NCBI RefSeq assembly: GCF_004283755.1
Contig: NZ_SHMH01000006.1
Coordinates: 310,001-374,000 of the forward strand
Direction: 5' to 3'
DNA from: Pseudoxanthomonas winnipegensis
GTDB taxonomy: Bacteria > Pseudomonadota > Gammaproteobacteria > Xanthomonadales > Xanthomonadaceae
DNA: 64,000 nt
Positions 34,095 to 42,975 of this stretch are shown one piece after another (position 1 is the stretch's first letter; the number at the start of each line of letters is the position of its first letter). A program made the translations under genes and the position numbers. The notes beneath the pieces were generated by a model. It was given only the letters and a program-made list of their open reading frames with translations, was not told where the DNA came from and made no database searches.

Positions 34095-35441
34095 ATGTCA
34101 GCCGTCGTCGAATCCGCGCCGCAGCGCGCCGGCCTGTGCCCGCTGGGCCTCGGGGCGCCCACGCGGATCATCGCCCGCAGCGGCGGTGCGGCCATCGATC
34201 TGGCCACCTTCCACGGCCACGTGCGGGCGCTGGCCGCGCAGCTGCCGGCCGGGCGCCACGCGGTCAATCTGTGCGAGGACCGCTACCGCTTCCTGGTGGC
34301 GTTCTGCGCCGTGGCCCTGCGCGGGCAGGTGACCCTGCTGCTGTCCTCGCGCGCGCCGGCGGTGGTGGCCGACGTGATGGACCGCCATGCCGACACCTAC
34401 GCGCTGGGCGACCTGCCCATCGACCCGGCCCCGGCCGGCTACTGGCGCCTGCCCGAGACGTTGAGCCATCTCGATGGCCCGGTGCCGGAAGTGCCCGAGG
34501 ACGCGGTGGTCTGCATCGGCTTCACCTCCGGCAGCACCGGCGCGCCCAAGCCCTTCCCCAAGACCCTGGCGGCCTTCCGCACCAGCAACGCGCAGAACCT
34601 CAGCGCCGTGGCCGACCTGTGGGGCCAGGCCACGCCCAGCCTGGTGGCCACCGTGCCGCCGCAGCACATGTACGGCATGGAGATGTCGGTGGTGATGCCG
34701 CTGATGAGCGATGCCTGCGTGCACGGCGGCAAGCCGTTCTTCCCGCAGGACGTGGCCAGCGCGCTGGCGCAGATGCCGGCCCCGCGCGTGCTGGTGACCA
34801 CGCCCGTGCACCTGCGTGCGCTGGTCGAGTCGGGCGTGTCGCTGCCGCCCATCGCCGGCTATGTCTCGGCCACCGCGCCGCTGGAGCAGGCGCTGGCGCA
34901 GGCGGCCGAGGCGCGCTTCGGCGGCGAGCTGCGCGAGACCTTCGGCTCGACCGAGACCTGCATCTTCGCCAAGCGCCGCACCGCGCTGGACACGGCCTGG
35001 ACGCCGCTGCCCGGCGTCTGGGTGCAGCCGCAGCCGGACGGCACGCTGGTGCACGCGCGCCACCTGCCGCAGCCGGTGCCGCTGGCCGACCTGATGGAGG
35101 TCGAGCCCGACGGCCGCTTCCACCTGCGCGGGCGCCAGGCCGACCTGCTGGAGATCGCCGGCAAGCGCGCCTCGCTGGGCGATCTCACCCGCCGCCTGCA
35201 GGCCGTGCCCGGCGTGCGCGACGGCGCGGTGCTGCAACTGGCGCCGGACGAGATGGGCGTGGCCCGCATCGCCGCGCTGGTGGTCGCCCCGGGCATGAAC
35301 GAGACCGAGCTGCTCGCGCAGCTGCGCACGGCGATGGACCCGGTGTTCCTGCCGCGGCGCATCCGCTTCGTCGCCGCGCTGCCGCGCGGGGAGACCGGCA
35401 AGCTGCCGCGCGATGCCGCGCTGCGCCTGCTGGAGTACTGA
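34095..35441 (+). CDS. AMP-dependent hydroxybenzoate:ACP ligase, XanA2-like (copy 1)
   Basis: 448 residues of the acyl-adenylating superfamily, shorter than typical acyl-CoA ligases. The ATP loop is FTSGSTGAPKPFPKT (about 142-156), the second core motif FGSTETCIFAKR, the hinge GRQADLLEIAGKRAS and the C-terminal catalytic Lys GETGKLPRD. In Xanthomonas, XanA2 loads 3-hydroxybenzoate onto the ACP XanC to start the aryl polyene. This gene and the next have nearly the same length and largely parallel sequence, so they arose by tandem duplication. It sits at the edge of the pigment cluster. Confidence 0.83.
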   Translation: MSAVVESAPQRAGLCPLGLGAPTRIIARSGGAAIDLATFHGHVRALAAQLPAGRHAVNLCEDRYRFLVAFCAVALRGQVTLLLSSRAPAVVADVMDRHADTYALGDLPIDPAPAGYWRLPETLSHLDGPVPEVPEDAVVCIGFTSGSTGAPKPFPKTLAAFRTSNAQNLSAVADLWGQATPSLVATVPPQHMYGMEMSVVMPLMSDACVHGGKPFFPQDVASALAQMPAPRVLVTTPVHLRALVESGVSLPPIAGYVSATAPLEQALAQAAEARFGGELRETFGSTETCIFAKRRTALDTAWTPLPGVWVQPQPDGTLVHARHLPQPVPLADLMEVEPDGRFHLRGRQADLLEIAGKRASLGDLTRRLQAVPGVRDGAVLQLAPDEMGVARIAALVVAPGMNETELLAQLRTAMDPVFLPRRIRFVAALPRGETGKLPRDAALRLLEY

Positions 35442-35508
35442 TTCAAGGACGCATCAGGACGCGCCCGGCAGGCTGCGCGCGTCACGCACGAGGACCTCAC
35501 ACCACGCC

Positions 35509-36858
35509 ATGTCGGCTGTCATCGAAACCCTGCCCCGCCCGGCAGGACGCTGCGCGCTGGGGGCCGGAACGCCCGAGCGGGTGATCGCCCACGCGGGCGG
35601 GCGCGACATCGCGCTGAACACCTTCCACGCGCAGGTGCGTGCGCTGGCGGCGCGGCTGCCGGCCGGCACCCACGCGGTCAACCTGTGCGAGGACCGCTAC
35701 CGCTTCATGGTCGCCCTGTGCGCGGTGGCGCTGCGCGGGCAGGTCACCCTGCTGCCGCCCTCGCGCGCGCCGGCGGTGGTGGACGAGGTGATGGCGCGGC
35801 AGCCGGCCACCTACGCCCTGGGCGATCAGGCGCTGGCCGTCGCGCCGCCGCACTACTGGCGCCTGCCCGAGGTGCTGGACGAGGCCGACGGCCCGGTGCC
35901 CGAGGTCGATGAGGACGCGGTGTTCGCCGTGGCCTTCACCTCAGGCAGCACCGGCGCGCCGAAGGCCTTCCCCAAGACGCTGGCGCAGTTCCGCGCCAGC
36001 ACCGCGCAGCTGGTCGCGGCGATGGCCGACCTGTGGGACGGCGCGCGGCCGAGCATCGTCGCCACCGTGCCGGCCCAGCACATGTTCGGCCTGGAGCAGT
36101 CGGTGATGGTGCCGCTGCTGACCGAGGCGGTGCTGCACGGGGCGCGCCCGTTCTTCCCGCAGGATGTGGCGCGCGCGCTGGCCGACGTGCCCGCGCCGCG
36201 CATGCTGATCACCACGCCGGTGCACCTGCGCGCCCTGGTCGAGTCGGGCGTGTCGCTGCCGGCCATCGCCGGCTGCGTGTCGGCGACCGCGCCGCTGGAA
36301 CAGGCGCTGGCGCGCCAGGCCGAGGCGCGCTTCGGCGGCCAGGTGCGCGAGATCTTCGGCTCGACCGAGACCTGCATCTTCGCCAGGCGCCGCACCGCCA
36401 TGGAACGCGCCTGGACCCCGCTGCCCGGGGTGAGCGTGCAGCCGCAGCCGGACGGCACGCTGATCGCCGCGCCGCATCTGCGCCAGCCGGTGGCGCTGGC
36501 CGATCTGACCGAAGTGCTCGGCGACGGGCGCTTCATCGTGCACGGGCGCCAGGCCGACCTGCTGGAGATCGCCGGCAAGCGCGCCTCGCTGGCCGACCTG
36601 ACCCGCCGCCTGCGCGCGGTGCCCGGCGTGCGCGATGGCGTGATGGTGCAGCTCGACAGCCCCGGCAAGGTGCGCCGCATCGCCGCGCTGGTGGTGGCGC
36701 TGGGCCTGTCCGAGGGCGATCTGCTGGCCGCGCTGCGCGGGGCGATGGATCCGGTGTTCCTGCCGCGGCGGGTGCGCTTCGTCGAGGCGCTGCCGCGCAC
36801 CGACACCGGCAAGCTGCCGCGCGCCGAGGTGCTGCGCCTGCTCGGGGAGGCGACATGA
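35509..36858 (+). CDS. AMP-dependent hydroxybenzoate:ACP ligase, XanA2-like (copy 2)
   Basis: 449 residues, a tandem paralogue of the preceding ligase 67 bases upstream. Core motifs are kept: FTSGSTGAPKAFPKT, FGSTETCIFARR, GRQADLLEIAGKRAS and DTGKLPRAE. Differences cluster in likely substrate-contact regions, for example QHMFGLEQS here against QHMYGMEMS in copy 1. It may load a different aryl acid (3- or 4-hydroxybenzoate) or be a dosage copy. The following gene starts within its stop. Confidence 0.83.
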   Translation: MSAVIETLPRPAGRCALGAGTPERVIAHAGGRDIALNTFHAQVRALAARLPAGTHAVNLCEDRYRFMVALCAVALRGQVTLLPPSRAPAVVDEVMARQPATYALGDQALAVAPPHYWRLPEVLDEADGPVPEVDEDAVFAVAFTSGSTGAPKAFPKTLAQFRASTAQLVAAMADLWDGARPSIVATVPAQHMFGLEQSVMVPLLTEAVLHGARPFFPQDVARALADVPAPRMLITTPVHLRALVESGVSLPAIAGCVSATAPLEQALARQAEARFGGQVREIFGSTETCIFARRRTAMERAWTPLPGVSVQPQPDGTLIAAPHLRQPVALADLTEVLGDGRFIVHGRQADLLEIAGKRASLADLTRRLRAVPGVRDGVMVQLDSPGKVRRIAALVVALGLSEGDLLAALRGAMDPVFLPRRVRFVEALPRTDTGKLPRAEVLRLLGEAT

Positions 36859-37877
36859 AACCGGCTGCGGTGATCGTCGGTGTCGCGCTCGCCGCGGCGC
36901 TCGCGGGGCTGGGGTGGTGGGCGTTGCGCGCCAGGCCCGAGCCGACGCAGGCCGCCGTGGCCGCGCCCGACACTGCCGTGCCCGCCGTCTCCACGCCGAC
37001 CGTCAGCGCGCTGCCGGCCAGCACCACGCCGCTGCCGGCGACGGGCACTCCGCTGCGGCTGGTGTTCGACGATCTCAAGCGGCGCGCCGGCAACGGCGAT
37101 GCGCGCGCGGCCTGCCGGCTCGCGGCCGAGCTGGAGCAGTGCGAGCGCGTGCGCCTGCAGCTGGCGCAGTTCGACGACATGACGCGGCAGCAGCAGCGCA
37201 TGCTGGAGGGCATGGAGCCCGCGCGGCGCGCCCGGGCGCAGGAGAACATGGAGCGCACGTCACTCGCGCGCGGCCAGCAGCTGCTGCAGGATTCGGAAGG
37301 CTGCGAGGGGGTGCCGGCGATGTCGCCGGCCCAGCGTGCGGGCCTGTGGCGCGATGCGGCGCTGGGCGGCAGTCTGCCGGCGCTGACGCAGTACGCGGTC
37401 GGCAATGCGTTCCGGACACGCGACACGCTGCAGGTGCTGCCGCAGCTGCAGATCTATCGCAACGAGGCCGAAGGGCTGGCGCTGCAGGCGGCCGAGCGCG
37501 GCAGCCTCCAGGCCACGATGGCGCTGGCCGGTGCGTATTCGCCGCAGCGCGATACCGGCCGGCGCACGTATCTGGCGCAGGTGGTGACGCCGGATCCGAG
37601 CAAGTCGCTGGCGCTCTATCTGCGGGCGCAGCAGGCGCTGGCCAGCACGCAGTCCGCGCAGGCGCAGGCGCCGATGCAGCGGTTCCGCGCCGGCGCGCTC
37701 CAGCGCAACATCGATTGGCTGCGCGGCAACATGTCCGATGCCCAGCTCGCGCAGGCCGATGCCCTGGCACGTCAGTGGCAGCAGGACTGGAGCGCGCCCG
37801 CGCCCGAGGAAGGCGGTCTGCCGTTCTCGCCCGATGGCGGCGTACCTGATGTCACGCCGAAGCTTTGCGGTGATTGA
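36855..37877 (+). CDS. Hypothetical membrane-anchored protein coupled to ligase copy 2
   Basis: 340 residues starting in an ATGA overlap with the ligase stop. One N-terminal membrane helix (AVIVGVALAAALAGLGWWAL) acts as an anchor or signal. A Thr/Pro-rich linker follows to about residue 65, then a helical Ala/Gln-rich domain with a few Cys (CRLAAELEQCER) and a Sel1-like feel, but no clear repeat. Not recognised. Coupling suggests a link to the pigment locus or simply co-transcription. Confidence 0.72.
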   Translation: MKPAAVIVGVALAAALAGLGWWALRARPEPTQAAVAAPDTAVPAVSTPTVSALPASTTPLPATGTPLRLVFDDLKRRAGNGDARAACRLAAELEQCERVRLQLAQFDDMTRQQQRMLEGMEPARRARAQENMERTSLARGQQLLQDSEGCEGVPAMSPAQRAGLWRDAALGGSLPALTQYAVGNAFRTRDTLQVLPQLQIYRNEAEGLALQAAERGSLQATMALAGAYSPQRDTGRRTYLAQVVTPDPSKSLALYLRAQQALASTQSAQAQAPMQRFRAGALQRNIDWLRGNMSDAQLAQADALARQWQQDWSAPAPEEGGLPFSPDGGVPDVTPKLCGD

Positions 37878-37942
37878 CCTTTGCAGGCGTGCTCTAAAAG
37901 GCGCTTCTACTGATCGATGGGTCTGGGCGCTGCGCTTGCCCG

Positions 37943-38073
37943 CTTCGGAAGGGTAGCGGTCTGGCGGGCGGCGTCCGCTTTTCCCTCAATCAGGGCATCC
38001 TGCCCTGATTCGGGCGCTCGGCTTCCTGCCTCGTTAGTCGCGGCCACCGCCCGCCGGCCCGCTGCCTCGTGCG
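37943..38073. repeat. Large hairpin repeat (GGCGGGCGG-TCCGC type)
   Basis: Outer arms around GCGGGCGGCGTCCGC and its near complement GCGGCCACCGCCCGC enclose a central palindrome CAGGGCATCCTGCCCTG. A copy with about the same 130-base length lies at 60201-60331, and a partial copy at 60043-60092. It follows the stop of the preceding gene in the gap 37878-38256. Confidence 0.75.
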
Positions 38074-38133
38074 TTTCGTGAGATGGGTTTGGGTCGAAAG
38101 TCCACGCGACTCCTGACCCGGTCGCAGCCTCGG

Positions 38134-38208
38134 TGTAGAGCGGAGCTTGCTCCGCTGCTTTCCGTTCGGTTCGCGGGAAAGCCCCAGCGGAGCAAGCTCC
38201 GCTCTACA
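38134..38208. repeat. GTAG-type palindromic repeat (SMAG/REP-like)
   Basis: Perfect arms starting TGTAGAGCGGAGCTTGCTCC and closing with their complement, around a loop containing GTTCGGTTCGCGGG. It lies between the convergent 36855 and xanB2 genes. Confidence 0.8.
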
Positions 38209-38256
38209 GGTGGGAGAACTCTGGTAGCTCTTCGGCCAGTGGCGGCGATGGCGCGC

Positions 38257-39258
38257 TCAGCCGTGGACGCCGTCGATCTCGATGCGCAGGTCGCGGCGGC
38301 ACACGGCCGCGTGCAGGATCAGGCGCGGCACCGAGGCCGGCAGGCGCTGGGCGAGCAGGTCGGCGGCCAGGGGCAGCTCGGCGGCGTCGCGCACGTAGAC
38401 CTTCAGTCGGGTGCTGGCGTCGAACTGGGCCGGTAGTGTCGGCCGGTGCCGGCGCGCGCTGGCCAGCAGGCTGTCGAAGTTGGCGAAGGTCTCCTCCAGC
38501 TGCGCGGCGGTGGAGTCGCCGTGCAGGCTCTGGTGGCCGACCACCGAGGCGGTACCGGACAACAGCAGCGGGGTGTGCACCGACGGCGGCGGCAGCATGG
38601 CGCGGGCGAAGCTCGGCGGCTGCGGGCCGTACTGGCGCGGATAGCGATAGGCGCTGACCTGGCGCGGGTTCTCCACCGGCGTGCCCGGCTCGCGGCTGGC
38701 CAGCCAGTACACCTGCAGGGTGCGGCGGCCGTCGACGCGCCCGATCGCGGTGGCCGCCGGCAGCTGCGCGGTGTCGAAGCGGCCCAGGCCACGCGCGCGA
38801 CCCACGCAGAAGTGGCGGTAGCGCTCGGCGTCGCCTTCGCCTTCGGTGATGTCGTCCAGGTAGTTCCACACGCGCAGCAGGTGCGGGGTGGCGCTGTCGG
38901 GCACGAAGCCGGACAGCTGCGCATAGGCCTGGACGGCGGCGGTCTCGATGTCGCCGTCGACCTCGTCGATCTGGATCGCGCCGAACTGCAGGGTCCCGTC
39001 GCTGGCCCAGGCGATCGCCCCGTCGCGCCCGCGCACGACCGGGCGGGTGCTGCGCCAGACCTCCAGCGGCGCCGCGCCGTAGGGCGCCAGCGGCACGCGC
39101 AGGTAGCGCGGATCGTCGTCGACGGGCGCCTCGGGGCCGAAGCCGAACACCGCCAGCACGCGGTCGTCGGCCAGCAGCGCCTGCGGCGTGGTGTCGTGGA
39201 GGTAGTCCACCGTCAAGGTGGACGCATCGAGGGGCACGGAAGCGGAGAGCGAGTTCAC
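38257..39258 (-). CDS. xanB2: Chorismatase XanB2 (hydroxybenzoate-forming)
   Basis: 333 residues of the chorismatase family (FkbO/Hyg5/XanB2). In Xanthomonas, XanB2 turns chorismate into 3- and 4-hydroxybenzoate, feeding xanthomonadin and ubiquinone. Characteristic stretches are LLRVWNYLDDITEGEGD (about 127-143), YRHFCVGRARGLGRF (about 146-160) and QVSAYRYPRQYGPQPPSFAR (about 200-219). The ligase and ACP genes beside it fit the pathway. It forms a minus-strand pair with the flavoprotein gene, with the stop of that gene only nine bases from its start. Confidence 0.92.
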   Translation of the reverse strand: MNSLSASVPLDASTLTVDYLHDTTPQALLADDRVLAVFGFGPEAPVDDDPRYLRVPLAPYGAAPLEVWRSTRPVVRGRDGAIAWASDGTLQFGAIQIDEVDGDIETAAVQAYAQLSGFVPDSATPHLLRVWNYLDDITEGEGDAERYRHFCVGRARGLGRFDTAQLPAATAIGRVDGRRTLQVYWLASREPGTPVENPRQVSAYRYPRQYGPQPPSFARAMLPPPSVHTPLLLSGTASVVGHQSLHGDSTAAQLEETFANFDSLLASARRHRPTLPAQFDASTRLKVYVRDAAELPLAADLLAQRLPASVPRLILHAAVCRRDLRIEIDGVHG

Positions 39259-39267
39259 GCGATCAGT

Positions 39268-40647
39268 TTAATCGGCCTGCAGTGTGTCGCCGGTAAAGCC
39301 CTCGGCCAGCTGGCGCCGCCGCCTGCGCCAGGCGCGCAGGGCGGCCGGCACCATGATCGCCACGTGCGCGGCGTAGATCAGGCGGAACACGCGCAGCCGG
39401 CGCAGCACGCGCGGGCTGTCGAACACGTCGCCGGCCAGCATCGCCACCACCGCCGATTCGACCTCCAGCACATCGCGCGGGTTGGCGAACAGGTGGCGCA
39501 TGGTCGGCGAGGTGAAGCGGTAGATGAACCACTTGAACTCGTCCAGGCCGGCGTCCAGCCGCCGCTGCAGCCGGCGGCGCAGGCGCGTGGCCTGCCGCGG
39601 CGCGCGCAGCGCGGCATCGACCATCGCCGCGCCCTGTTCGGCGCTGTGCATGGCCAGGAACACGCCAGAGGAGAACATCGGGTCGACGAAGGCATAGGCA
39701 TCGCCCAGCAGCAGCCAGCGCGGGCCGCTCATGCGCGTGCATTCGTAGGCGTAGTTGCCGGTGGCGTGGACCGGGGCCACGCGCTGGGCGCCGGCCATGC
39801 GCTGGGCGACCTCGTCGTTCAGCGCCAGGGTCTGGCGCAGGAAGCCTTCCAGATCGCCGCTGCGGGTCTTGAGGTAGTCGGGGAAGCACACCGCGCCCAC
39901 GCTCATCACATCGTCCGGCAGCGGGATCAGCCACATCCAGCCGTGCGCATGGCGGTAGATGCTGATGTTGCCCGCGTCCTCGCCGGGCCGCCGGGCCACG
40001 CCGCGGAAGTGGCTGAACACCGCGGCCGACTGGTGGCGCGGGTTCTTGCGCTTGAGCTTGAGCCGGCCGCCGAGGAAGGCGTCGCGGCCGCTGGCGTCCA
40101 GCAGCCATTGCGGGCGCAGGGTCAGCTCGGCGCCGCGTTGGCGCACCCGCACCACCGGTTGCTCGCCCTCGAAGGCCACGCCGGTCACCGCCGTGCCCTC
40201 GTGCGCGTCCACGCCTTCGCTACGGGCCTTGTCGAACAGGATCCGGTCGAAGTCCGCGCGCGGCACCTGCAGGGCGAACGGACTCTTGGCGTCCAGCGCG
40301 CGGGCGAACTTGAAGGTGTTGTAGCCGCCCTGCTCGTCGGGGAAGTCCGCGCCGAGCTTGAGCGTGCCGATCGCGCGCATGTCCTCCAGCACGCCCAGCC
40401 GTTCCAGCAGCGGCATGGTCATCGGCAGCAGCGATTCGCCGATGTGGAAGCGCGGATGGTGGTCCTTCTCCAGCAGGGTCACGCGCCAGCCGGCGCGGGC
40501 CAGCAGGATGGCCGCGGTGCTGCCGGCCGGGCCGCCGCCGACGATCAGCACGTCGGGCGTGGCATCGGGCGCCGCGGTCGGGGCGGTGGCCAGGGCCGCG
40601 GCGGCGCCGGGATCGGCGGCGGGCTGGGCAGCGGTGGCGGGGGTCAT
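39268..40647 (-). CDS. FAD-dependent halogenase-like oxidoreductase (pigment cluster)
   Basis: 459 residues. After an Ala/Pro-rich leader of about 30 residues comes the FAD motif VLIVGGGPAGSTAAILLARAG, then HPRFHIGESLLP, typical of flavin-dependent halogenases and their relatives. The halogenase-type WxWxIP motif is present (HGWMWLIPLPDD, about 232-243), and FVDPMFSSGVFLAM marks the second flavin contact. Xanthomonadins are brominated or methoxylated aryl polyenes, so halogenation is a plausible job, but dehydrogenation of the polyene cannot be excluded. Confidence 0.83.
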   Translation of the reverse strand: MTPATAAQPAADPGAAAALATAPTAAPDATPDVLIVGGGPAGSTAAILLARAGWRVTLLEKDHHPRFHIGESLLPMTMPLLERLGVLEDMRAIGTLKLGADFPDEQGGYNTFKFARALDAKSPFALQVPRADFDRILFDKARSEGVDAHEGTAVTGVAFEGEQPVVRVRQRGAELTLRPQWLLDASGRDAFLGGRLKLKRKNPRHQSAAVFSHFRGVARRPGEDAGNISIYRHAHGWMWLIPLPDDVMSVGAVCFPDYLKTRSGDLEGFLRQTLALNDEVAQRMAGAQRVAPVHATGNYAYECTRMSGPRWLLLGDAYAFVDPMFSSGVFLAMHSAEQGAAMVDAALRAPRQATRLRRRLQRRLDAGLDEFKWFIYRFTSPTMRHLFANPRDVLEVESAVVAMLAGDVFDSPRVLRRLRVFRLIYAAHVAIMVPAALRAWRRRRRQLAEGFTGDTLQAD

Positions 40648-40784
40648 GCGGCGCGAACCTTCGCGTGTGGCAGTCCTGACAAGGGCGTCATCATAGCCTG
40701 CGCGGCCACATTGCCCGAAGGTTGCGCGCGGCCGTCCTTTGCACCATCGTGTCGCACCTTCAACGCCCTGGAAACCGCTGCCGC

Positions 40785-41054
40785 ATGTCCGCGCAAACGC
40801 CCGAAGAACACGAACTGGCCCAGCTGCTGGTCGAGAGTCTGAACCTGGAGGACGTGGACGCCGGCGCGATCGACCCGGAGGCGCCGCTGTTCAACACCGG
40901 CCTGGGCCTGGACTCGATCGACGCGCTGGAACTGGCCTTGGCGATCGGCAAGAAGTACGGCTTCCAGCTGCGCTCGGACAACGAGGACAACCAGCGCATC
41001 TTCGCCTCGCTGCGCGCGCTGTCGGCCCATGTCCAGGCCAACCGGACCGTCTGA
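40785..41054 (+). CDS. xanC: Acyl carrier protein XanC-like
   Basis: 89 residues, acidic, four-helix ACP. The phosphopantetheine Ser is in TGLGLDSIDALELA (Ser44). XanC carries the aryl starter and the growing polyene in xanthomonadin synthesis. It leads a run of eight closely spaced or overlapping plus-strand genes and is divergent from the flavoprotein gene, so a promoter probably lies in 40648-40784. Confidence 0.88.
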   Translation: MSAQTPEEHELAQLLVESLNLEDVDAGAIDPEAPLFNTGLGLDSIDALELALAIGKKYGFQLRSDNEDNQRIFASLRALSAHVQANRTV

Positions 41055-41077
41055 GGTCCCGGTCCGCCCGGTCCTCC

Positions 41078-41806
41078 ATGCGCGCGCCTGAGCCGGGCGC
41101 GCCGGCCGACGCCGCGCCCTGGGCGATCGGCGCGGCGCTGGTGCTGGCCGTGGTCTATTCGCCGCTGGCGCACTGGGCCAATGCCAGCGGCCGCAGCGAC
41201 CTGGCCGTGCTGGCCGGCGCGGCGCTGGTACTGATGCTGCTGATCGAACCGATCGCCCGGAGGCGCTGGTGGGCCTGGGCGCTGGGCGCGCTGCTGCTGG
41301 CCGCCCTGGTGCCGCTGTGGCGCTCGCCGCACGCGCTGCTGCTGCTGACAGCCCCGCCGGTGGTGTTCACCGGCTGGGTGGCCTGGTTCTTCGGCCGCAG
41401 CCTGCGCGCCGGGCGCGTGCCGCTGATCGGGCGCATCGTCGAGGGCCTGTACGCGCAGGCCGGGCAGCCGCTCAGCGACGACCAGCGCCGCTACACCCGG
41501 CGCCTGACCCAGGCCTGGACCGCGCTGCTGGCCGGCATGACCCTCGCCAACCTGGTGCTGGCGCTGTGCGCGGTGCCCGGCGGCGTGCTGGCGCAGCTGG
41601 GCCGGCCCTCGCCCTGGCCGATCTCCGACGCGCACGCCTCGCTGTTCGCCAACCTGCTCGGCTATGGGGTGATCGGTGGGTTCTTCCTGGGCGAGTACCT
41701 GCTGCGCGCGCGCTGGTTCCCGGTGCGGCCGTACCGCAACTTCGTCGACTTCGTGCGCCAGCTGGCGCGGCTGGGGCCGGGCTTCTGGCGCGATGTGCTG
41801 CGCTGA
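41078..41806 (+). CDS. Aryl-polyene cluster membrane protein (COG4648-like)
   Basis: 242 residues, six to seven membrane segments. It ends in LRARWFPVRPYRNFVDFVRQ, a stretch I associate with the COG4648 protein found in aryl-polyene clusters across Proteobacteria. Its biochemical role is not established; a part in membrane assembly of the pigment machinery is likely. The start is 24 bases after the ACP stop. Confidence 0.8.
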   Translation: MRAPEPGAPADAAPWAIGAALVLAVVYSPLAHWANASGRSDLAVLAGAALVLMLLIEPIARRRWWAWALGALLLAALVPLWRSPHALLLLTAPPVVFTGWVAWFFGRSLRAGRVPLIGRIVEGLYAQAGQPLSDDQRRYTRRLTQAWTALLAGMTLANLVLALCAVPGGVLAQLGRPSPWPISDAHASLFANLLGYGVIGGFFLGEYLLRARWFPVRPYRNFVDFVRQLARLGPGFWRDVLR

Positions 41807-41905
41807 AGGCGGCTGCGCGCGGCCCAAGGGCGCGGTCCGGAGCGGCGTTAAAAAATCGCAAAATCCCGCCGCCCAAGTGCGCGGCGGCCGGGTATCCTGT
41901 CGGGC

Positions 41906-42685
41906 ATGAGCATTTCGACAGAGAACATGGACGTGCAGCCGTCGAGGTCCCTGGGCCAACTGGCCTGGGGCGCCTGGAACCTGCTGCAACTGGCGTTCAC
42001 GCTGCTCTGGACGGCCACCCTGTGCAGCCTGGTGCTGCTGCTCTACGTGCTGGGCGTGCCGGTCGCGCGCCTGCTGCGCATGGCCCCGCGCGTGTGGGCG
42101 CCGGTGCTGGTGGCCGGGGCGGGCGCCAGACTGGTGGTCGAAGGCGGGCAGGACATCGACTGGTCGCGCCCGCATCTGATCGTCTCCAATCACCAGTCGG
42201 TGATCGACATCTGCGCGCTGTACATGGCCGTGCCGGTGCCGCTGCGCTTCCTGCTCAAGGACGAGATGCGCAAGGTGCCGTTCGTGAACTGGTACGCGCG
42301 CGCCACCGGCATGCTGTTCCTGGACCGCGACAGCCGCCGCGCCGGGGCGATCGTGCGTCGCCAGGCCGCCGCGCTGCTGGCCGCCGGGCAGACCCTGTGC
42401 CTGTTCCCCGAGGGCACGCGCAGCCGCACCGGCGAGCTGGCGCCGTTCAAGGCCGGGCTGCTGCAGGCCGCCATCGACGCCGGCGTGCCGGTGATCCCGG
42501 TGGCGCTGGACGGCTGCGGCAAGGTGCTGCCGCCGCAGGGCCTGTTCCGCGTGCGGCCCGGCACCATCCGCGTTCGCATCGGCACGCCGATCGACCCGCA
42601 CCAGCCCGGCGACCCGCTGGACCGCCAGGCGCTCACACAGCGTGTCCACGACGCCGTGCGCACGATGCTGGAACCGCGGATCTGA
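41906..42685 (+). CDS. 1-acyl-glycerol-3-phosphate acyltransferase-like protein (pigment cluster)
   Basis: 259 residues. N-terminal membrane helices are followed by the PlsC motifs SNHQSVIDI (HX4D, about 93-101), FLDRDSRR, LFPEGTRSRTGE and VPVIPVALDG. It moves an acyl chain from a carrier to a glycerol or lipid acceptor. In this cluster it probably attaches the polyene acid to a lipid or its glycerol headgroup. A second, LpxL-type acyltransferase follows two genes later. Confidence 0.9.
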   Translation: MSISTENMDVQPSRSLGQLAWGAWNLLQLAFTLLWTATLCSLVLLLYVLGVPVARLLRMAPRVWAPVLVAGAGARLVVEGGQDIDWSRPHLIVSNHQSVIDICALYMAVPVPLRFLLKDEMRKVPFVNWYARATGMLFLDRDSRRAGAIVRRQAAALLAAGQTLCLFPEGTRSRTGELAPFKAGLLQAAIDAGVPVIPVALDGCGKVLPPQGLFRVRPGTIRVRIGTPIDPHQPGDPLDRQALTQRVHDAVRTMLEPRI

Positions 42686-42693
42686 GCCAGGGC

Positions 42694-42975
42694 ATGGAAT
42701 TCGCCGTCGCGTCCGACCACCCGGCCCTGCCGGGCCATTTCCCAGGCCAGCCGATCGTGCCCGGCGTGGTGCTGCTGGACCATGTGCTGGAGGCGATCGC
42801 CGCCGCGCACGGCCCGTTGCCCGGCGCGCTGCGCCTGCCGCAGGTGAAGTTCGTCCAGCCGCTGCTGCCGGACCAGACCGCGCGGGTGGAGCTGGACGGC
42901 GCCGCGCCGCGCTGGAAGTTCCGCGTGCTGCGCGCGGACACCGTGCTGGCCAGCGGCGAGGTGGTGGCCGCATGA
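42694..42975 (+). CDS. Hotdog-fold 3-hydroxyacyl-ACP dehydratase (copy 1)
   Basis: 93 residues, shorter than FabA/FabZ (about 150-170). The catalytic region HFPGQPIVPGVVLLDHVLEA (about 15-34) has His and the PG-V-LLD pattern of FabZ-like enzymes, without the usual C-terminal Glu helix in full. It would remove water from the 3-hydroxy intermediate in each elongation cycle. It starts eight bases after the acyltransferase stop and overlaps the next gene by ATGA. Confidence 0.82.
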   Translation: MEFAVASDHPALPGHFPGQPIVPGVVLLDHVLEAIAAAHGPLPGALRLPQVKFVQPLLPDQTARVELDGAAPRWKFRVLRADTVLASGEVVAA

